Source: an uncultured Psychromonas sp. (GTDB lineage: Bacteria; Pseudomonadota; Gammaproteobacteria; Enterobacterales; Psychromonadaceae). From it: a stretch of 64,000 nt of DNA. Both the position numbers and the translations under genes were made by a program. The stretch spans positions 1 to 64,000 of the forward strand of contig NZ_CANLFB010000011.1 in assembly GCF_947489755.1 (NCBI RefSeq). The letters run 5' to 3'. Each line of letters opens with the position of its first letter. Within the stretch, counting starts at the first letter, position 1. The notes below the pieces were generated by a model. The model searched no databases. It had not been told where the DNA came from and saw nothing but the letters and a program-made list of their open reading frames with translations. Shown here one piece after another: positions 7,769-16,232 of this stretch.

Positions 7769-8791
7769 ATGATCTTATATACCTCTACAGGTACCAAACA
7801 GAAAAGTGCAGGGTCTTGCTCTATTGTTGTGCCAATTTATAACGAAGAAAATGTAATTACCCAGTTCCACTCTAGGTTAAATCAAGTTGTAAAATTATTA
7901 GATTTTCAAGTTCACGTCATTTATGTGAATGACGGCAGCCATGATAAAACAATTCAAATGATTGAGAACTTAACTAATTTAGAATATGACTTTACGTTAA
8001 TTAATTTAAGTCGAAATTTTGGTAAAGAAGCCGCTATGTCGGCAGGGTTAAGTAAAGCTGATGGCGATTTCACTATTATCATTGATGTAGATTTGCAAGA
8101 TCCACCAGAATTGATCCCTTCTATGATTGATAAATGGAAAGAAGGAGCCGATGTTGTTTGCATGCAGCGTAATAAAAGACATGGAGAATCATTGTTTAAG
8201 AAGGTTTCTGCGTTTTTATTTTATAAAACGATTAACCGTTTGGCAGATTGTGATATTCCTGAAAATGTGGGTGATTTTAGGTTATTAGATAAAAAAGTCG
8301 TGCACGAGTTAATTCAGCTACGCGAAAAAAATATATATATGAAAGGTTTATTAGCTTGGCCTGGATTTAATCAAGTTATTTTACGTTTTGATAGAGACCA
8401 ACGATTTAGCGGAGAGTCAAAATGGCCGTTACAAAAATTACTCGCCTTAGCAATGGATGGTATAACGTCGTTTAGTACAAAACCATTACAAATAGCAACC
8501 TACCTTGGAGCAGCAATTGCTAGTGGATCATTCTTTTACGCTCTCTTTACTATTTTAAAAACATTCATTTTAGGTGAAACGGTGACGGGGTTCCCTACCA
8601 TCATCGTGGCTATTACAGGGTTAGGAGGGGTACAACTACTTTCGATTGGCTTAATAGGTGCTTATGTAGGAAGAATTTATAACGAGGTTAAAAACCGACC
8701 TCGATTTATTGTAGCGTCTGAAATGAATAAAGCAGCAGCAGAAACGAGTAAGGTCGTTTCAATTTCATCCTCTCGAAAGGAGGTAATATAA
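7769..8791 (+). CDS. GtrB/ArnC-like polyprenyl-phosphate glycosyltransferase
   Basis: A 340-residue GT2 enzyme that moves a sugar from a nucleotide donor to undecaprenyl phosphate at the cytoplasmic membrane face. The GT-A domain holds VNDGSHD (D55) and DVDLQDPPE (about 108-116, metal-binding DxD type). Two C-terminal membrane helices (about 245-310) follow, as in GtrB/DPM1-type enzymes. TAGGAAA upstream of the ATG serves as ribosome binding site. Its stop overlaps the next start (TAATG). With the ArnT-like and GtrA-like genes downstream it forms a complete lipid-linked sugar transfer set: donor maker, flippase and transferase. The sugar is not readable from sequence. Confidence 0.9.
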   Translation: MILYTSTGTKQKSAGSCSIVVPIYNEENVITQFHSRLNQVVKLLDFQVHVIYVNDGSHDKTIQMIENLTNLEYDFTLINLSRNFGKEAAMSAGLSKADGDFTIIIDVDLQDPPELIPSMIDKWKEGADVVCMQRNKRHGESLFKKVSAFLFYKTINRLADCDIPENVGDFRLLDKKVVHELIQLREKNIYMKGLLAWPGFNQVILRFDRDQRFSGESKWPLQKLLALAMDGITSFSTKPLQIATYLGAAIASGSFFYALFTILKTFILGETVTGFPTIIVAITGLGGVQLLSIGLIGAYVGRIYNEVKNRPRFIVASEMNKAAAETSKVVSISSSRKEVI

Positions 8792-10185
8792 TGCAGAAAT
8801 TGTCCATTCGCATTACCCTTTTTATCTCCATTATCATGCTCATTCGATTAGCCTCACTCCAGTTATATCCTTTAATGGATACTACAGAGGCAAGGTATGG
8901 AGAAATGGCCCGTTTGATGGTGGAAACCAATAATTGGATCACACCTCTATTTAATTATGATGTGCCTTTTTGGGGTAAGCCCCCTATGCAGACCTGGGTA
9001 AGTGCATTATCCGGAAAAATGTTGGGAATAAATGAATTTTCATTACGTCTTCCTCATTTTATCAGTGGCATGTTGACACTCGTCATTGTCGGTTATTTTG
9101 CTGATAGAAAACGCATGTCGCCATTACTGAGTGTGTTAATTTTACTGACTTGTACCGGTTTTTATATTGCAAGCGGTACGATTATGACTGATTCATTGTT
9201 AACTCTTTCAATGACTTTATCCATGTTTGGTTTTTATGTCGGATGGCAAAGTCATAGTAAAAAACATGCTTACTTAGGGTTTATTGGAATAGGCCTAGGG
9301 CTCCTCATTAAAGGGCCACTTATTATTGTTTTGATTGGCTTATCGATTCTTCCTTGGATCATTATTAATTATGGAATAGTAGAAGGAGCAAAACAATTTT
9401 GGTTACGTATCCCGATTGTTTCAGGGCTATTATTATCGTTAATGATTGCTGGTCCTTGGTACGTAATTGCCGAACACACTACGCCAGGTTTTCTTCATTA
9501 TTTCTTAGTTGGTGAGCATTGGTCTCGGTTCACTGTTAGTGGGTGGAATGGAGATCTTTACGGTAATGCACATGATGAACCTAGAGGTATGATTTGGTTG
9601 TTTTGGCTATATACCGCATTTCCTTGGTCTTTGGTTCTCTTGTATCGGTTAATCAAAAGGTCAAATCAGAAAATGTTGTTTGCAAATAGTGAAAGTAAAA
9701 GCTGGCATACTTTTTTGATCTGTTGGTTAGTTTCACCCATGTTATTATTTACATTGTCGGGTAATATTTTACCTATGTATGTATTACCCGGTTTGCCAGC
9801 AATGGCTCTGTTATTAGCATCGGGGAAGCAATCATTAAGTAGAAGCGAAATAATCATCAGTTGTTTTGTGCCTGTTGCTGTTATTGGCTTATTAGTCTTT
9901 GGAAAACCAATATTTGAAGCAAAAAGTGATGTTGGCTTAATAGAAGCAACCAACAAGAAATTTCCAATATATTATCTTGATAAATACAGCTTTTCGGGAC
10001 GATTTTACACCCAGGGGCAAGCTAAAATATGGACGGAAGAAAATCAACCAACAACGGCACCCTTCTACATTGTGACCGCTAATAATCAAATCAAAAACAA
10101 TATGAAAATATTAAATGACTGTCGCTTCGAAGCTAAAAATAAAAAGCGCTCTCTGTATTTTTGTTCGAATAGTCACAATGAATAG
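8791..10185 (+). CDS. ArnT/PMT-like glycosyltransferase (GT39/GT83 type)
   Basis: A 464-residue polytopic inner-membrane protein of the PMT_2/ArnT type, which transfers a sugar from an undecaprenyl-phosphate carrier to a periplasmic acceptor such as lipid A. The diagnostic first periplasmic loop DTTEARYGEMARLM (about 30-43) has the catalytic-type acidic residue, followed by FWGKPPMQTW. About ten further helices follow, then a short soluble tail rather than a large periplasmic domain, so it is shorter than E. coli ArnT (about 550). Translation starts at an ATG with a strong AAGGAGGT 8 bp upstream. The acceptor is unknown; PmrA-like control suggests an outer-membrane lipid. Confidence 0.88.
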   Translation: MQKLSIRITLFISIIMLIRLASLQLYPLMDTTEARYGEMARLMVETNNWITPLFNYDVPFWGKPPMQTWVSALSGKMLGINEFSLRLPHFISGMLTLVIVGYFADRKRMSPLLSVLILLTCTGFYIASGTIMTDSLLTLSMTLSMFGFYVGWQSHSKKHAYLGFIGIGLGLLIKGPLIIVLIGLSILPWIIINYGIVEGAKQFWLRIPIVSGLLLSLMIAGPWYVIAEHTTPGFLHYFLVGEHWSRFTVSGWNGDLYGNAHDEPRGMIWLFWLYTAFPWSLVLLYRLIKRSNQKMLFANSESKSWHTFLICWLVSPMLLFTLSGNILPMYVLPGLPAMALLLASGKQSLSRSEIIISCFVPVAVIGLLVFGKPIFEAKSDVGLIEATNKKFPIYYLDKYSFSGRFYTQGQAKIWTEENQPTTAPFYIVTANNQIKNNMKILNDCRFEAKNKKRSLYFCSNSHNE

Positions 10186-10200
10186 TCACAATGAATAAAA
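10172..10200 (+). repeat. 13-bp tandem duplication at the gene junction
   Basis: AATAGTCACAATG occurs twice in tandem. The first unit supplies the TAG stop of the ArnT-like gene and the second leads into the ATG of the GtrA-like gene. It is a recent-looking duplication that separates two frames that may previously have overlapped. Confidence 0.6.
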
Positions 10201-10574
10201 AATTCTGCTTTTTAACCATTGGCGCAATTGCATTCTGCATTGACGCCAGTGTTTTTTGGTTCTTATTTGACGTAATGAGTATCGAAATGTATTGCGCTAG
10301 AATGACAGCATTTACTTTTGCAGTGTTAGTTACTTGGTATGGAAATCGCACCTTTACTTTTCAAGAGCGGAAGCAATTACCAATATATAAACAACTTAGA
10401 AGAGCTTTTGTTAGCTCTCTTTGCTCACTATTACCCAATATAGCGTTTTTTTACCTTTTAACTTCCGTTTTACCACAGCCTCATTTTATTCATATAGCAT
10501 TTATAGGAGGAGTAATTGCAGGAACAATCAGTAATTTTATATTGAGTGATAAATTTGTTTACAGAGAATCCTAG
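10191..10574 (+). CDS. GtrA-family membrane protein (putative lipid-linked sugar flippase)
   Basis: A 127-residue inner-membrane protein with four helices, typical GtrA length. Conserved GtrA features are the FLTIGAIAFCIDASVFWFL first helix, the TWYGNRTFTFQ motif near residue 55, and ISNFILSDKFVYRE at the end. GtrA proteins are thought to flip undecaprenyl-phosphate-linked sugars made by the partner GtrB. Third gene of the operon starting at 7769, directly behind the ArnT-like gene and ahead of an 11-bp hairpin. Confidence 0.88.
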   Translation: MNKKFCFLTIGAIAFCIDASVFWFLFDVMSIEMYCARMTAFTFAVLVTWYGNRTFTFQERKQLPIYKQLRRAFVSSLCSLLPNIAFFYLLTSVLPQPHFIHIAFIGGVIAGTISNFILSDKFVYRES

Positions 10575-10619
10575 CACTTGGAGTTAACTTATTTATTGGA
10601 CGATCTGATTTAATATTTG

Positions 10620-10648
10620 TATCTCACTTTCGCCCCCAAAGTGAGATA
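10620..10648. repeat. Hairpin repeat, copy 2
   Basis: A perfect 11-bp stem TATCTCACTTT/AAAGTGAGATA around the loop CGCCCCC. It belongs to a family with positions 188-210 and 17786-17816. It lies 45 bp behind the GtrA-like gene but lacks a T-run. Confidence 0.6.
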
Positions 10649-10840
10649 GAACGCTCCGCTAATATGCCAATTATATTCACATATCTACACCTAAACCAGA
10701 CCGATAAATAGTGTCAAAAGGATGAGATAGTTAAGAATTTAAGTAGTGATTAGTTCGGTACGCCTTTTGATTTAAAAACATAAAACAATAGTGCGCCTCG
10801 ACAATCACAAATCCTTATGCTGATTAAAAAATCAGTCCAA
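10649..10840. other. Unassigned intergenic sequence
   Basis: I see no gene, motif or repeat here. It separates the GtrA operon hairpin from the kinase-gene fragment. Confidence 0.4.
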
Positions 10841-11010
10841 TCAAGCAAACGATAGAAGTTGAAATAAGTGATAATGGATACAGCATCTCAGATAATATCC
10901 GAGAAAAATGATCGATAATTTTTTCAGAGGAGAAACAGGGAAAGGAAATGGTGCAGGGCTTGGCATGTCGATTACGTTAGATATTATAAAACCTCACCGA
11001 AGTAAAAACA
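10841..11010 (+). pseudogene. Duplicated fragment of a histidine kinase ATPase domain
   Basis: About 170 bp closely match 17397-17580 inside the kinase gene of the second two-component system (shared stretches such as GATAGAAGTTGAAATAAGTG and GGGCTTGGCATGTCGATT). The copy carries small indels and frameshifts and has no start, so it is dead. It lies just upstream of the promoter of the cluster whose last gene is the parental kinase. Confidence 0.85.
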
Positions 11011-11081
11011 GGCGTTAGCTCGTCCAAATAATGCCAATACCCCAGCACAATCTTCCCCAAAACTAAAAATACACAGACTTT

Positions 11082-11114
11082 CTTAAGTTTCCATTAAGTT
11101 TCATTTCCTATTGT
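11082..11114 (+). promoter_or_regulatory. PmrA/QseB-like box upstream of the hemolysin-family cluster
   Basis: CTTAAG (11082-11087) and ATTAAG (11093-11098) are direct hexamers 5 bp apart; a -10-like TATTGT lies at 11109-11114. The third copy of the design seen at 5345 and 7707. The operon ends with its own QseBC/PmrAB-like pair, so either response regulator could bind. Confidence 0.6.
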
Positions 11115-11142
11115 TATTTCAACAGATAAAAATAGGAACAAG

Positions 11143-11772
11143 ATGATGACAGCAATTAATTCAAGAAAGCAGGTTAAGTTACAGATTATAGATAAAGATC
11201 ATGCTTGCAGAAGTGATGTTGAATCTTATATAAAATCACGTTATGAGCAGGCATTTAATGCTCATATCGATGAGTTTATGCCAATGTTTGTTGCTATTTA
11301 TGACCAACACCAACAATTACTATCAACATGTGGTTATCGAGTAGCTAGTGATGCCCCCCTATTTTTAGAGCAATATTTAGATGCACCAGCAGAGCAACTG
11401 ATGGGCGAAGAATTTGGTCAAACTATCGAACGTCAGAAGTTAATTGAGTTTGGGCAGTTAGCTTCTTTTTCTCGTGGCATGTCACCCATGCATTTTATGC
11501 TGATGGCAGAGCACCTTGTCGCATTAGGTTATGAATGGTGCATTTTTACCGCAACCGATCCATTATACGCGATGATGTGTCGCTTGGGTTTAGAGCCAAC
11601 TATATTAGCACATGCAAACTCAGGTCAAATTTCAGATACTCAAGATAAATGGGGAACCTATTACCACCACCGCCCTAAAGTTTCAGCAGGAAACCTCAAG
11701 GAAGGGCTACAGAAATTATTACAGCGTCCACTGCACAGAAGCAATAATTCAAAGTGGGTAGCACAAGCATGA
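11143..11772 (+). CDS. Thermostable-hemolysin-family (delta-VPH-like) protein
   Basis: A 209-residue protein resembling the family named after Vibrio delta-VPH. It has no signal peptide or membrane helix, and its layout (GMSPMHFMLMAEHLVALGYEWCIFTATDPLYAMMCRLGL) is that of an acyltransferase-like (GNAT/autoinducer-synthase-like) fold; hemolysis may therefore be an indirect effect. AGGAACA precedes the ATGATG start. The stop overlaps the start of the adenylating enzyme (ATGA), so the two are translationally coupled. In this family's usual context an acyl-CoA-synthetase-like gene, a diiron protein and an SDR follow, as here, pointing to synthesis of a fatty-acid-derived product. That role is inference. 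Confidence 0.8.
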   Translation: MMTAINSRKQVKLQIIDKDHACRSDVESYIKSRYEQAFNAHIDEFMPMFVAIYDQHQQLLSTCGYRVASDAPLFLEQYLDAPAEQLMGEEFGQTIERQKLIEFGQLASFSRGMSPMHFMLMAEHLVALGYEWCIFTATDPLYAMMCRLGLEPTILAHANSGQISDTQDKWGTYYHHRPKVSAGNLKEGLQKLLQRPLHRSNNSKWVAQA

Positions 11773-14066
11773 AAACGTTATTTGAGACCATACAAAAACT
11801 TGCCGAGCAATCCCCCAGAAAAATAGCTTTGATAGGTGATCGCTATCATGAAGCGGATGATAAAATAGTTAATGGAAAAACTAACGAACAGATCAATTAT
11901 CACCAACTCTGGTCAGAAATAATAGCGACTAAACATGCTTTATTAGCCCTTGATGTAAAGTGTATTGCACTACGCGCTGAAAATAGCATTGACTGGGCTA
12001 TTATTGACCTTGCTTGTTTACTCGCAAAGATAGCTATTGTCCCCGTACCGCTGTTTTTTACTCAACAGCAAGTAACCCATATTTTAAGTTCAGCTAATAT
12101 CGACCTACTAATTGGTGATTGGCCTGAACACCATCAGCAGCAACAATCAATGCTCTCTGGAATGCCTGTTATCGTTGTTACTCCGCAATCTATAGAGACA
12201 TCACCATTAAATGAAACGATATTAAATAAAACCGCAAAAATCACTTTTACTTCAGGCTCTACGGGTCAACCCAAAGGCGTTTGTTTAAGCCAGCTACACT
12301 TGCAACAAGTGACACAAACATTAGCGGATACCCTCTCTGAAAGCACTCTACCTTCTCGTCATTTAGTCTTGTTACCTTTGTCTACTTTGCTAGAAAATAT
12401 AACCGGATTATATGTCCCACTATTACTCGGTGTAACTTGCATCATTAAAGAGGGTAAATCGGTTGGTTTAATAGGTTCAAGCCAGTTTGATATTGCACTA
12501 TTTATGCAAGCTCTGAAGCAATTTCATCCACAGAGTTTAGTGTTGACGCCTGCTTTACTGATGGCACTTATTCATATTTCAGTAATTAACCCTGAGTTGA
12601 TTAAAGCATTACGCTTTGTGGCGGTGGGCGGTGCACGTGTCGCCAGCGCATTAATAAAGAAAGCGCGTAGTCAGCGCATCCCTGTTTATGAAGGTTATGG
12701 CTTGTCAGAATGTGGTTCAGTAGTAAGTTTGAATAGCCCACATTCAAATAAAATAGGCAGTTGTGGAAAAGTATTGGCTCATTGTACAGTCAGCATTGCC
12801 CCTGATGGGGAAATATTGGTTAGTGGTGCAAATATGCTTGGTTACCTTGGGCAACCGTTAACAGAGAAATCTATTCACACCGGCGATCTTGGTTATTTAG
12901 ATAAAGATGACTTCCTACATATCAATGGGCGTAAAAAGAATGTCGTGATCACCCCTTTTGGACGAAACATTTCCCCAGAATGGATAGAGTCAGAAGCACA
13001 GGCTTATCCTGAACTGCAAAAAATAGTGGTACTGGGTGATAAAAATGACCAATTAACAGCCTTTATTGCAAATGCAGAGATTCCACAAAGTGACCTTATT
13101 AAAACGGTTCAGATATTCAATCAACAAAATCCAGATTACGCATCCATTAAAAAAATAATTGTCTGTAACGACTTTGTCACTTACCTCAATTTATTAACCA
13201 GTAACGGTCGACCTCGACGTTCTGAATTTAACGGACTTTTAAACAAAACCGAACAATTAAGTAAAGAAAATCAGTTAAGTCCACAGGTGAAAAATGAGTT
13301 AACCATTATTGATATACGTCATGCAGACAACAATTTACAGAACTGTAATTTAAAGGAAAAAGCCATGAACCAACCAACACCTTTTTTTGAAAAACTTAAA
13401 AGCGCAACACTTGATGCACAACAAACAATGTATCAAGCACCTATTTTTGCAGCCTGCCAACAAAAACAAATTTCATTACCCTTATATACGAGCTTTTTAA
13501 CCCAGGCTTACCACCATGTGAAACACACTGTACCGCTATTGATGGCTTGCGGAGGAAGATTACCCGAACATTATGAATGGTTACGAAGCGCACTTGGCGA
13601 ATATATCGAAGAGGAAAAAGGTCATCACGAGTGGATATTAAATGACATAAATGCCTGTGGAGAAAATGCTGAGCTTGTTCGTAACAACCAGCAACAAGGT
13701 AAAGTATGTGAGGCTATCGAATTGATGGTGGCTTACCTTTATCACCAAATTGATCGTTGTAATCCAATGGCATTTTTTGGCATGGTCTGGGTATTAGAAG
13801 GTACCAGCGTCAGTGTAGGTGGAAATATCGCATCACTAGTACAAGAAACCCTTGGCTTACCTGATTCAGCAATGAGTTATTTAACCTCTCACAGCACACT
13901 AGACCAAGAGCATATCAAATTATTTGAGTCGTTGATGAACAACATCACTGATATCGATGATCAACAAGCCGTAATAGAGGGGGCCAATATGGTGTTTAAC
14001 TTATATGGAAAAATGCTGGCACAACTTACCATATCTGCGCCAATTCATAATATGCAAGTCGCTTAA
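11769..14066 (+). CDS. AMP-binding synthetase fused to a heme-oxygenase-like diiron domain
   Basis: 765 residues from the ATG at 11769, which is coupled to the upstream stop; an in-frame GTG at 11754 is the alternative. Residues 1-510 are an ANL-superfamily adenylation domain: P-loop TSGSTGQPKG (about 161-170), YEGYGLSECG (about 305), HTGDLGYLD (about 369) and GRKKNVVITPFG before the C-terminal lid. Residues 533-765 form a TENA/UndA-type all-helical domain with candidate iron ligands in EYIEEEKGHHEW, WVLEGTS and HSTLDQEH. In related clusters I know these as two genes. At the junction an in-frame ATG (13365) has AAGGA seven bases before it, so the second domain may also be made alone. Likely chemistry is activation of a fatty or amino acid and oxidative conversion; the substrate is unknown. 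Confidence 0.85.
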   Translation: MKTLFETIQKLAEQSPRKIALIGDRYHEADDKIVNGKTNEQINYHQLWSEIIATKHALLALDVKCIALRAENSIDWAIIDLACLLAKIAIVPVPLFFTQQQVTHILSSANIDLLIGDWPEHHQQQQSMLSGMPVIVVTPQSIETSPLNETILNKTAKITFTSGSTGQPKGVCLSQLHLQQVTQTLADTLSESTLPSRHLVLLPLSTLLENITGLYVPLLLGVTCIIKEGKSVGLIGSSQFDIALFMQALKQFHPQSLVLTPALLMALIHISVINPELIKALRFVAVGGARVASALIKKARSQRIPVYEGYGLSECGSVVSLNSPHSNKIGSCGKVLAHCTVSIAPDGEILVSGANMLGYLGQPLTEKSIHTGDLGYLDKDDFLHINGRKKNVVITPFGRNISPEWIESEAQAYPELQKIVVLGDKNDQLTAFIANAEIPQSDLIKTVQIFNQQNPDYASIKKIIVCNDFVTYLNLLTSNGRPRRSEFNGLLNKTEQLSKENQLSPQVKNELTIIDIRHADNNLQNCNLKEKAMNQPTPFFEKLKSATLDAQQTMYQAPIFAACQQKQISLPLYTSFLTQAYHHVKHTVPLLMACGGRLPEHYEWLRSALGEYIEEEKGHHEWILNDINACGENAELVRNNQQQGKVCEAIELMVAYLYHQIDRCNPMAFFGMVWVLEGTSVSVGGNIASLVQETLGLPDSAMSYLTSHSTLDQEHIKLFESLMNNITDIDDQQAVIEGANMVFNLYGKMLAQLTISAPIHNMQVA
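13353..13367 (+). promoter_or_regulatory. Internal ribosome binding site at the domain junction
   Basis: AAGGA at 13353-13357 stands seven bases before an in-frame ATG at 13365 (residue 533 of the fusion), exactly where the diiron domain starts. It looks like a surviving start of a once separate gene and could still yield a free C-terminal protein. Confidence 0.5.
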
Positions 14067-14075
14067 GGATCACTT

Positions 14076-14921
14076 ATGCAGCTACAACAAAAAGTCATCA
14101 TGTTGACTGGTGCTTCAGGTGGAATAGGGAATGCAATTGCAGAAGAACTTGCACAAGCAGGTTGCTACTTGGTTTTAATCGGTCGTGACTATTCTAAACT
14201 TGAACAACTTAAAGCGAGCTTAGACAACGCAAGTAAACATCGCATGATTGTTTGTGATATCAGTAAATCGGCTGGCTTAGATTCTATTAATAAGCAATGT
14301 GACACATGGTTTCAACAAGGTATTCATATTGATGGGATCATAAATAATGCAGGTTGCAATCAATTTTCGCGGCTCTCTGATCGTGATACACAATCCATCG
14401 TTGACGAGCTAACGATTAACTTAACAAGCCCAATTATCCTCAGTAAATTGGCATTAGGTTGGCTAAATCGTCCCGGTTTTATCCTCAACATAGGGTCGAC
14501 CTTTGGCTCCATCGGTTATCCGGGTTATAGCAGTTATTGCGCGGCTAAATCAGGGTTACACCGTTTTAGTGAAGCATTGCAACGCGAGCTAAAAGGCACA
14601 GGTATTAATGTATTTTATTTAGCGCCAAGAGCCACTCAAACAACATTAAATGATTCACAAGTAAACAAACTCAACAAACAACTTGGAAACCAGACTGATA
14701 CACCAGAAGTTGTTGCTAAAAATGTATTAGAAGTGCTGCACAAAGAAATAAAAACACGCTGGATTGGCTGGCCAGAAAAGTTATTTGCAAGAATAAATCA
14801 GATTTTTCCAAGTTTGGTTTCTTCTGCGATTTATAAGCAACAAGCTACGATTAATACTTTTTTAAATAAAACACAAGCCCACAGTGCAGTTACTCAAGGA
14901 GATCAACATGAAAGCATTTAA
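14076..14921 (+). CDS. Short-chain dehydrogenase/reductase (SDR)
   Basis: A 281-residue classical SDR using NAD(P)H: cofactor motif TGASGGIG (11-18), NNAG (90-93), and catalytic S141, Y154 and K158 (YCAAK). No membrane anchor. An AAGGA site precedes the ATG by seven bases. It follows the adenylation-diiron gene by 9 bp and overlaps the TPR gene, so it is part of the same operon and probably reduces or oxidises the intermediate made there. The substrate cannot be read from sequence. Confidence 0.9.
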   Translation: MQLQQKVIMLTGASGGIGNAIAEELAQAGCYLVLIGRDYSKLEQLKASLDNASKHRMIVCDISKSAGLDSINKQCDTWFQQGIHIDGIINNAGCNQFSRLSDRDTQSIVDELTINLTSPIILSKLALGWLNRPGFILNIGSTFGSIGYPGYSSYCAAKSGLHRFSEALQRELKGTGINVFYLAPRATQTTLNDSQVNKLNKQLGNQTDTPEVVAKNVLEVLHKEIKTRWIGWPEKLFARINQIFPSLVSSAIYKQQATINTFLNKTQAHSAVTQGDQHESI

Positions 14922-15573
14922 GTTTATAAAAACCATTAATGTGATGAAAACAGGCATTTTGGGTATTACTATCACCTTTTTAAGCATTCCTTTTGTGGCC
15001 AATGCGTCTAATCAGAGTTTGTTGAATATCCAGCATCAGTGGGCAGCTTGCCAATATGAAATAATAAACACAGAGAGTAAAGAAAATTGCTTCCAGCATC
15101 TTATCGAAGATAATGAACAAGCTCTGTCAGTTAATCCAAAAAATAATGAACTCAAAGTGTGGCTTGCGATCAATAAAAGCTCTTTAGCAGGTGCGAAAGG
15201 AGGCCTAGGTGCCTTATCATTAGTGAAACAAGCAAAGCTTTTATTTGAAGAAGTCATTGCCGATGAGCCAACTACACTTAATGGTTCCGCGTATACTAGT
15301 TTGGGCTCTTTATACTACCAAGTACCAGGCTGGCCAATAGGTTTTGGTAGTGATGATAAAGCAGAAATAATGTTACAAAAAGCATTAGCCGTTAATCCCG
15401 ATGGTATTGATAGCAACTACTTTTATGCTGATTTTTTACGTGAAGATGGTCGAAAAACCGAAGCGATAAAATACTTTAAAAAAGCACAACAAGCGATTCC
15501 ACGACCAAACCGTCCCCTTGCAGATAAAGGTCGCCAACAAGAGATACAAGGCAAGCTAGAGGAGTTAATGTAA
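14908..15573 (+). CDS. Exported TPR-repeat protein
   Basis: 221 residues from the ATG at 14908, chosen for AAGGAG six bases upstream; it overlaps the SDR gene by 14 bp. A signal-peptide-like N-terminus (ITITFLSIPFVANAS, cleavage near residue 30) predicts periplasmic location. The body shows TPR-like helices, for example around DKAEIMLQKALAVNPDGIDS and EAIKYFKKAQQAIP. TPR proteins scaffold protein or ligand binding; a role as partner of the cluster's product or of the sensor kinase that follows is a guess. Confidence 0.75.
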   Translation: MKAFKFIKTINVMKTGILGITITFLSIPFVANASNQSLLNIQHQWAACQYEIINTESKENCFQHLIEDNEQALSVNPKNNELKVWLAINKSSLAGAKGGLGALSLVKQAKLLFEEVIADEPTTLNGSAYTSLGSLYYQVPGWPIGFGSDDKAEIMLQKALAVNPDGIDSNYFYADFLREDGRKTEAIKYFKKAQQAIPRPNRPLADKGRQQEIQGKLEELM

Positions 15574-15575
15574 CA

Positions 15576-16232
15576 ATGCGGTTATTATTGGTCGAAGATG
15601 ATCTAATGCTTGGCGAATCGATACTGGAATCCTTATCTCGACATGGATATACCGTCGATTGGTTACAGCTAGGAAAACCAGTTGAGTTAACGTTACGCAC
15701 TGAAGAATTTTTGGCCGTTATTCTTGATTTAACGTTACCCGATATTGATGGTTTAGACGTTTTACGCCAACTTCGACATGCTGGGCATGAATTACCGGTT
15801 TTGATACTTACTGCTCGCGATGATATCGATGACCGCGTTAAGGGGCTTGATGGAGGGGCTGATGATTACTTAGTTAAGCCTTTTTCATTACGTGAGTTTT
15901 TAGCGCGACTTCGTGTATTAATTCGCCGTGTCTCAGGTAACGTAGAGTCCACCATCGAACTCAATGGCCTACAAATATCCTTAGTAAATAATGATGTACA
16001 ATATCTGGGGCAACCGGTTAAGCTCACTAAAAATGAATTTAAACTCTTATCCACATTATTAACCAAAGCAGGCAGAGTGCTCAGCAAAGAGCAATTACAA
16101 CAAAGTTTACATGGATGGGATGAGATACCGAGTGATAATACCATTGAAGTCCATATTCATAATTTACGGAAGAAAATCGACAATAGCTTTATTAAAAACA
16201 TTCGTGGTGTAGGGTATATCATTGAAAAATAA
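15576..16232 (+). CDS. OmpR-family response regulator (QseB/PmrA-like)
   Basis: 218 residues, standard length. The receiver has the acidic pair near residues 7-9, phosphoacceptor D51 in VILDLTLPD, T79 and K101 in LVKPFS. The C-terminal winged helix has LTKNEFKLLSTLLTKAGRVLS and NTIEVHIHNLRKKI, ending in the IRGVGYIIEK signature of the QseB/PmrA group. It starts 3 bp behind the TPR gene with GAGGAG upstream, and overlaps the kinase gene by 11 bp. This group recognises TTAAG-type direct repeats, so the box at 11082 may be its own autoregulatory site. Confidence 0.93.
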   Translation: MRLLLVEDDLMLGESILESLSRHGYTVDWLQLGKPVELTLRTEEFLAVILDLTLPDIDGLDVLRQLRHAGHELPVLILTARDDIDDRVKGLDGGADDYLVKPFSLREFLARLRVLIRRVSGNVESTIELNGLQISLVNNDVQYLGQPVKLTKNEFKLLSTLLTKAGRVLSKEQLQQSLHGWDEIPSDNTIEVHIHNLRKKIDNSFIKNIRGVGYIIEK

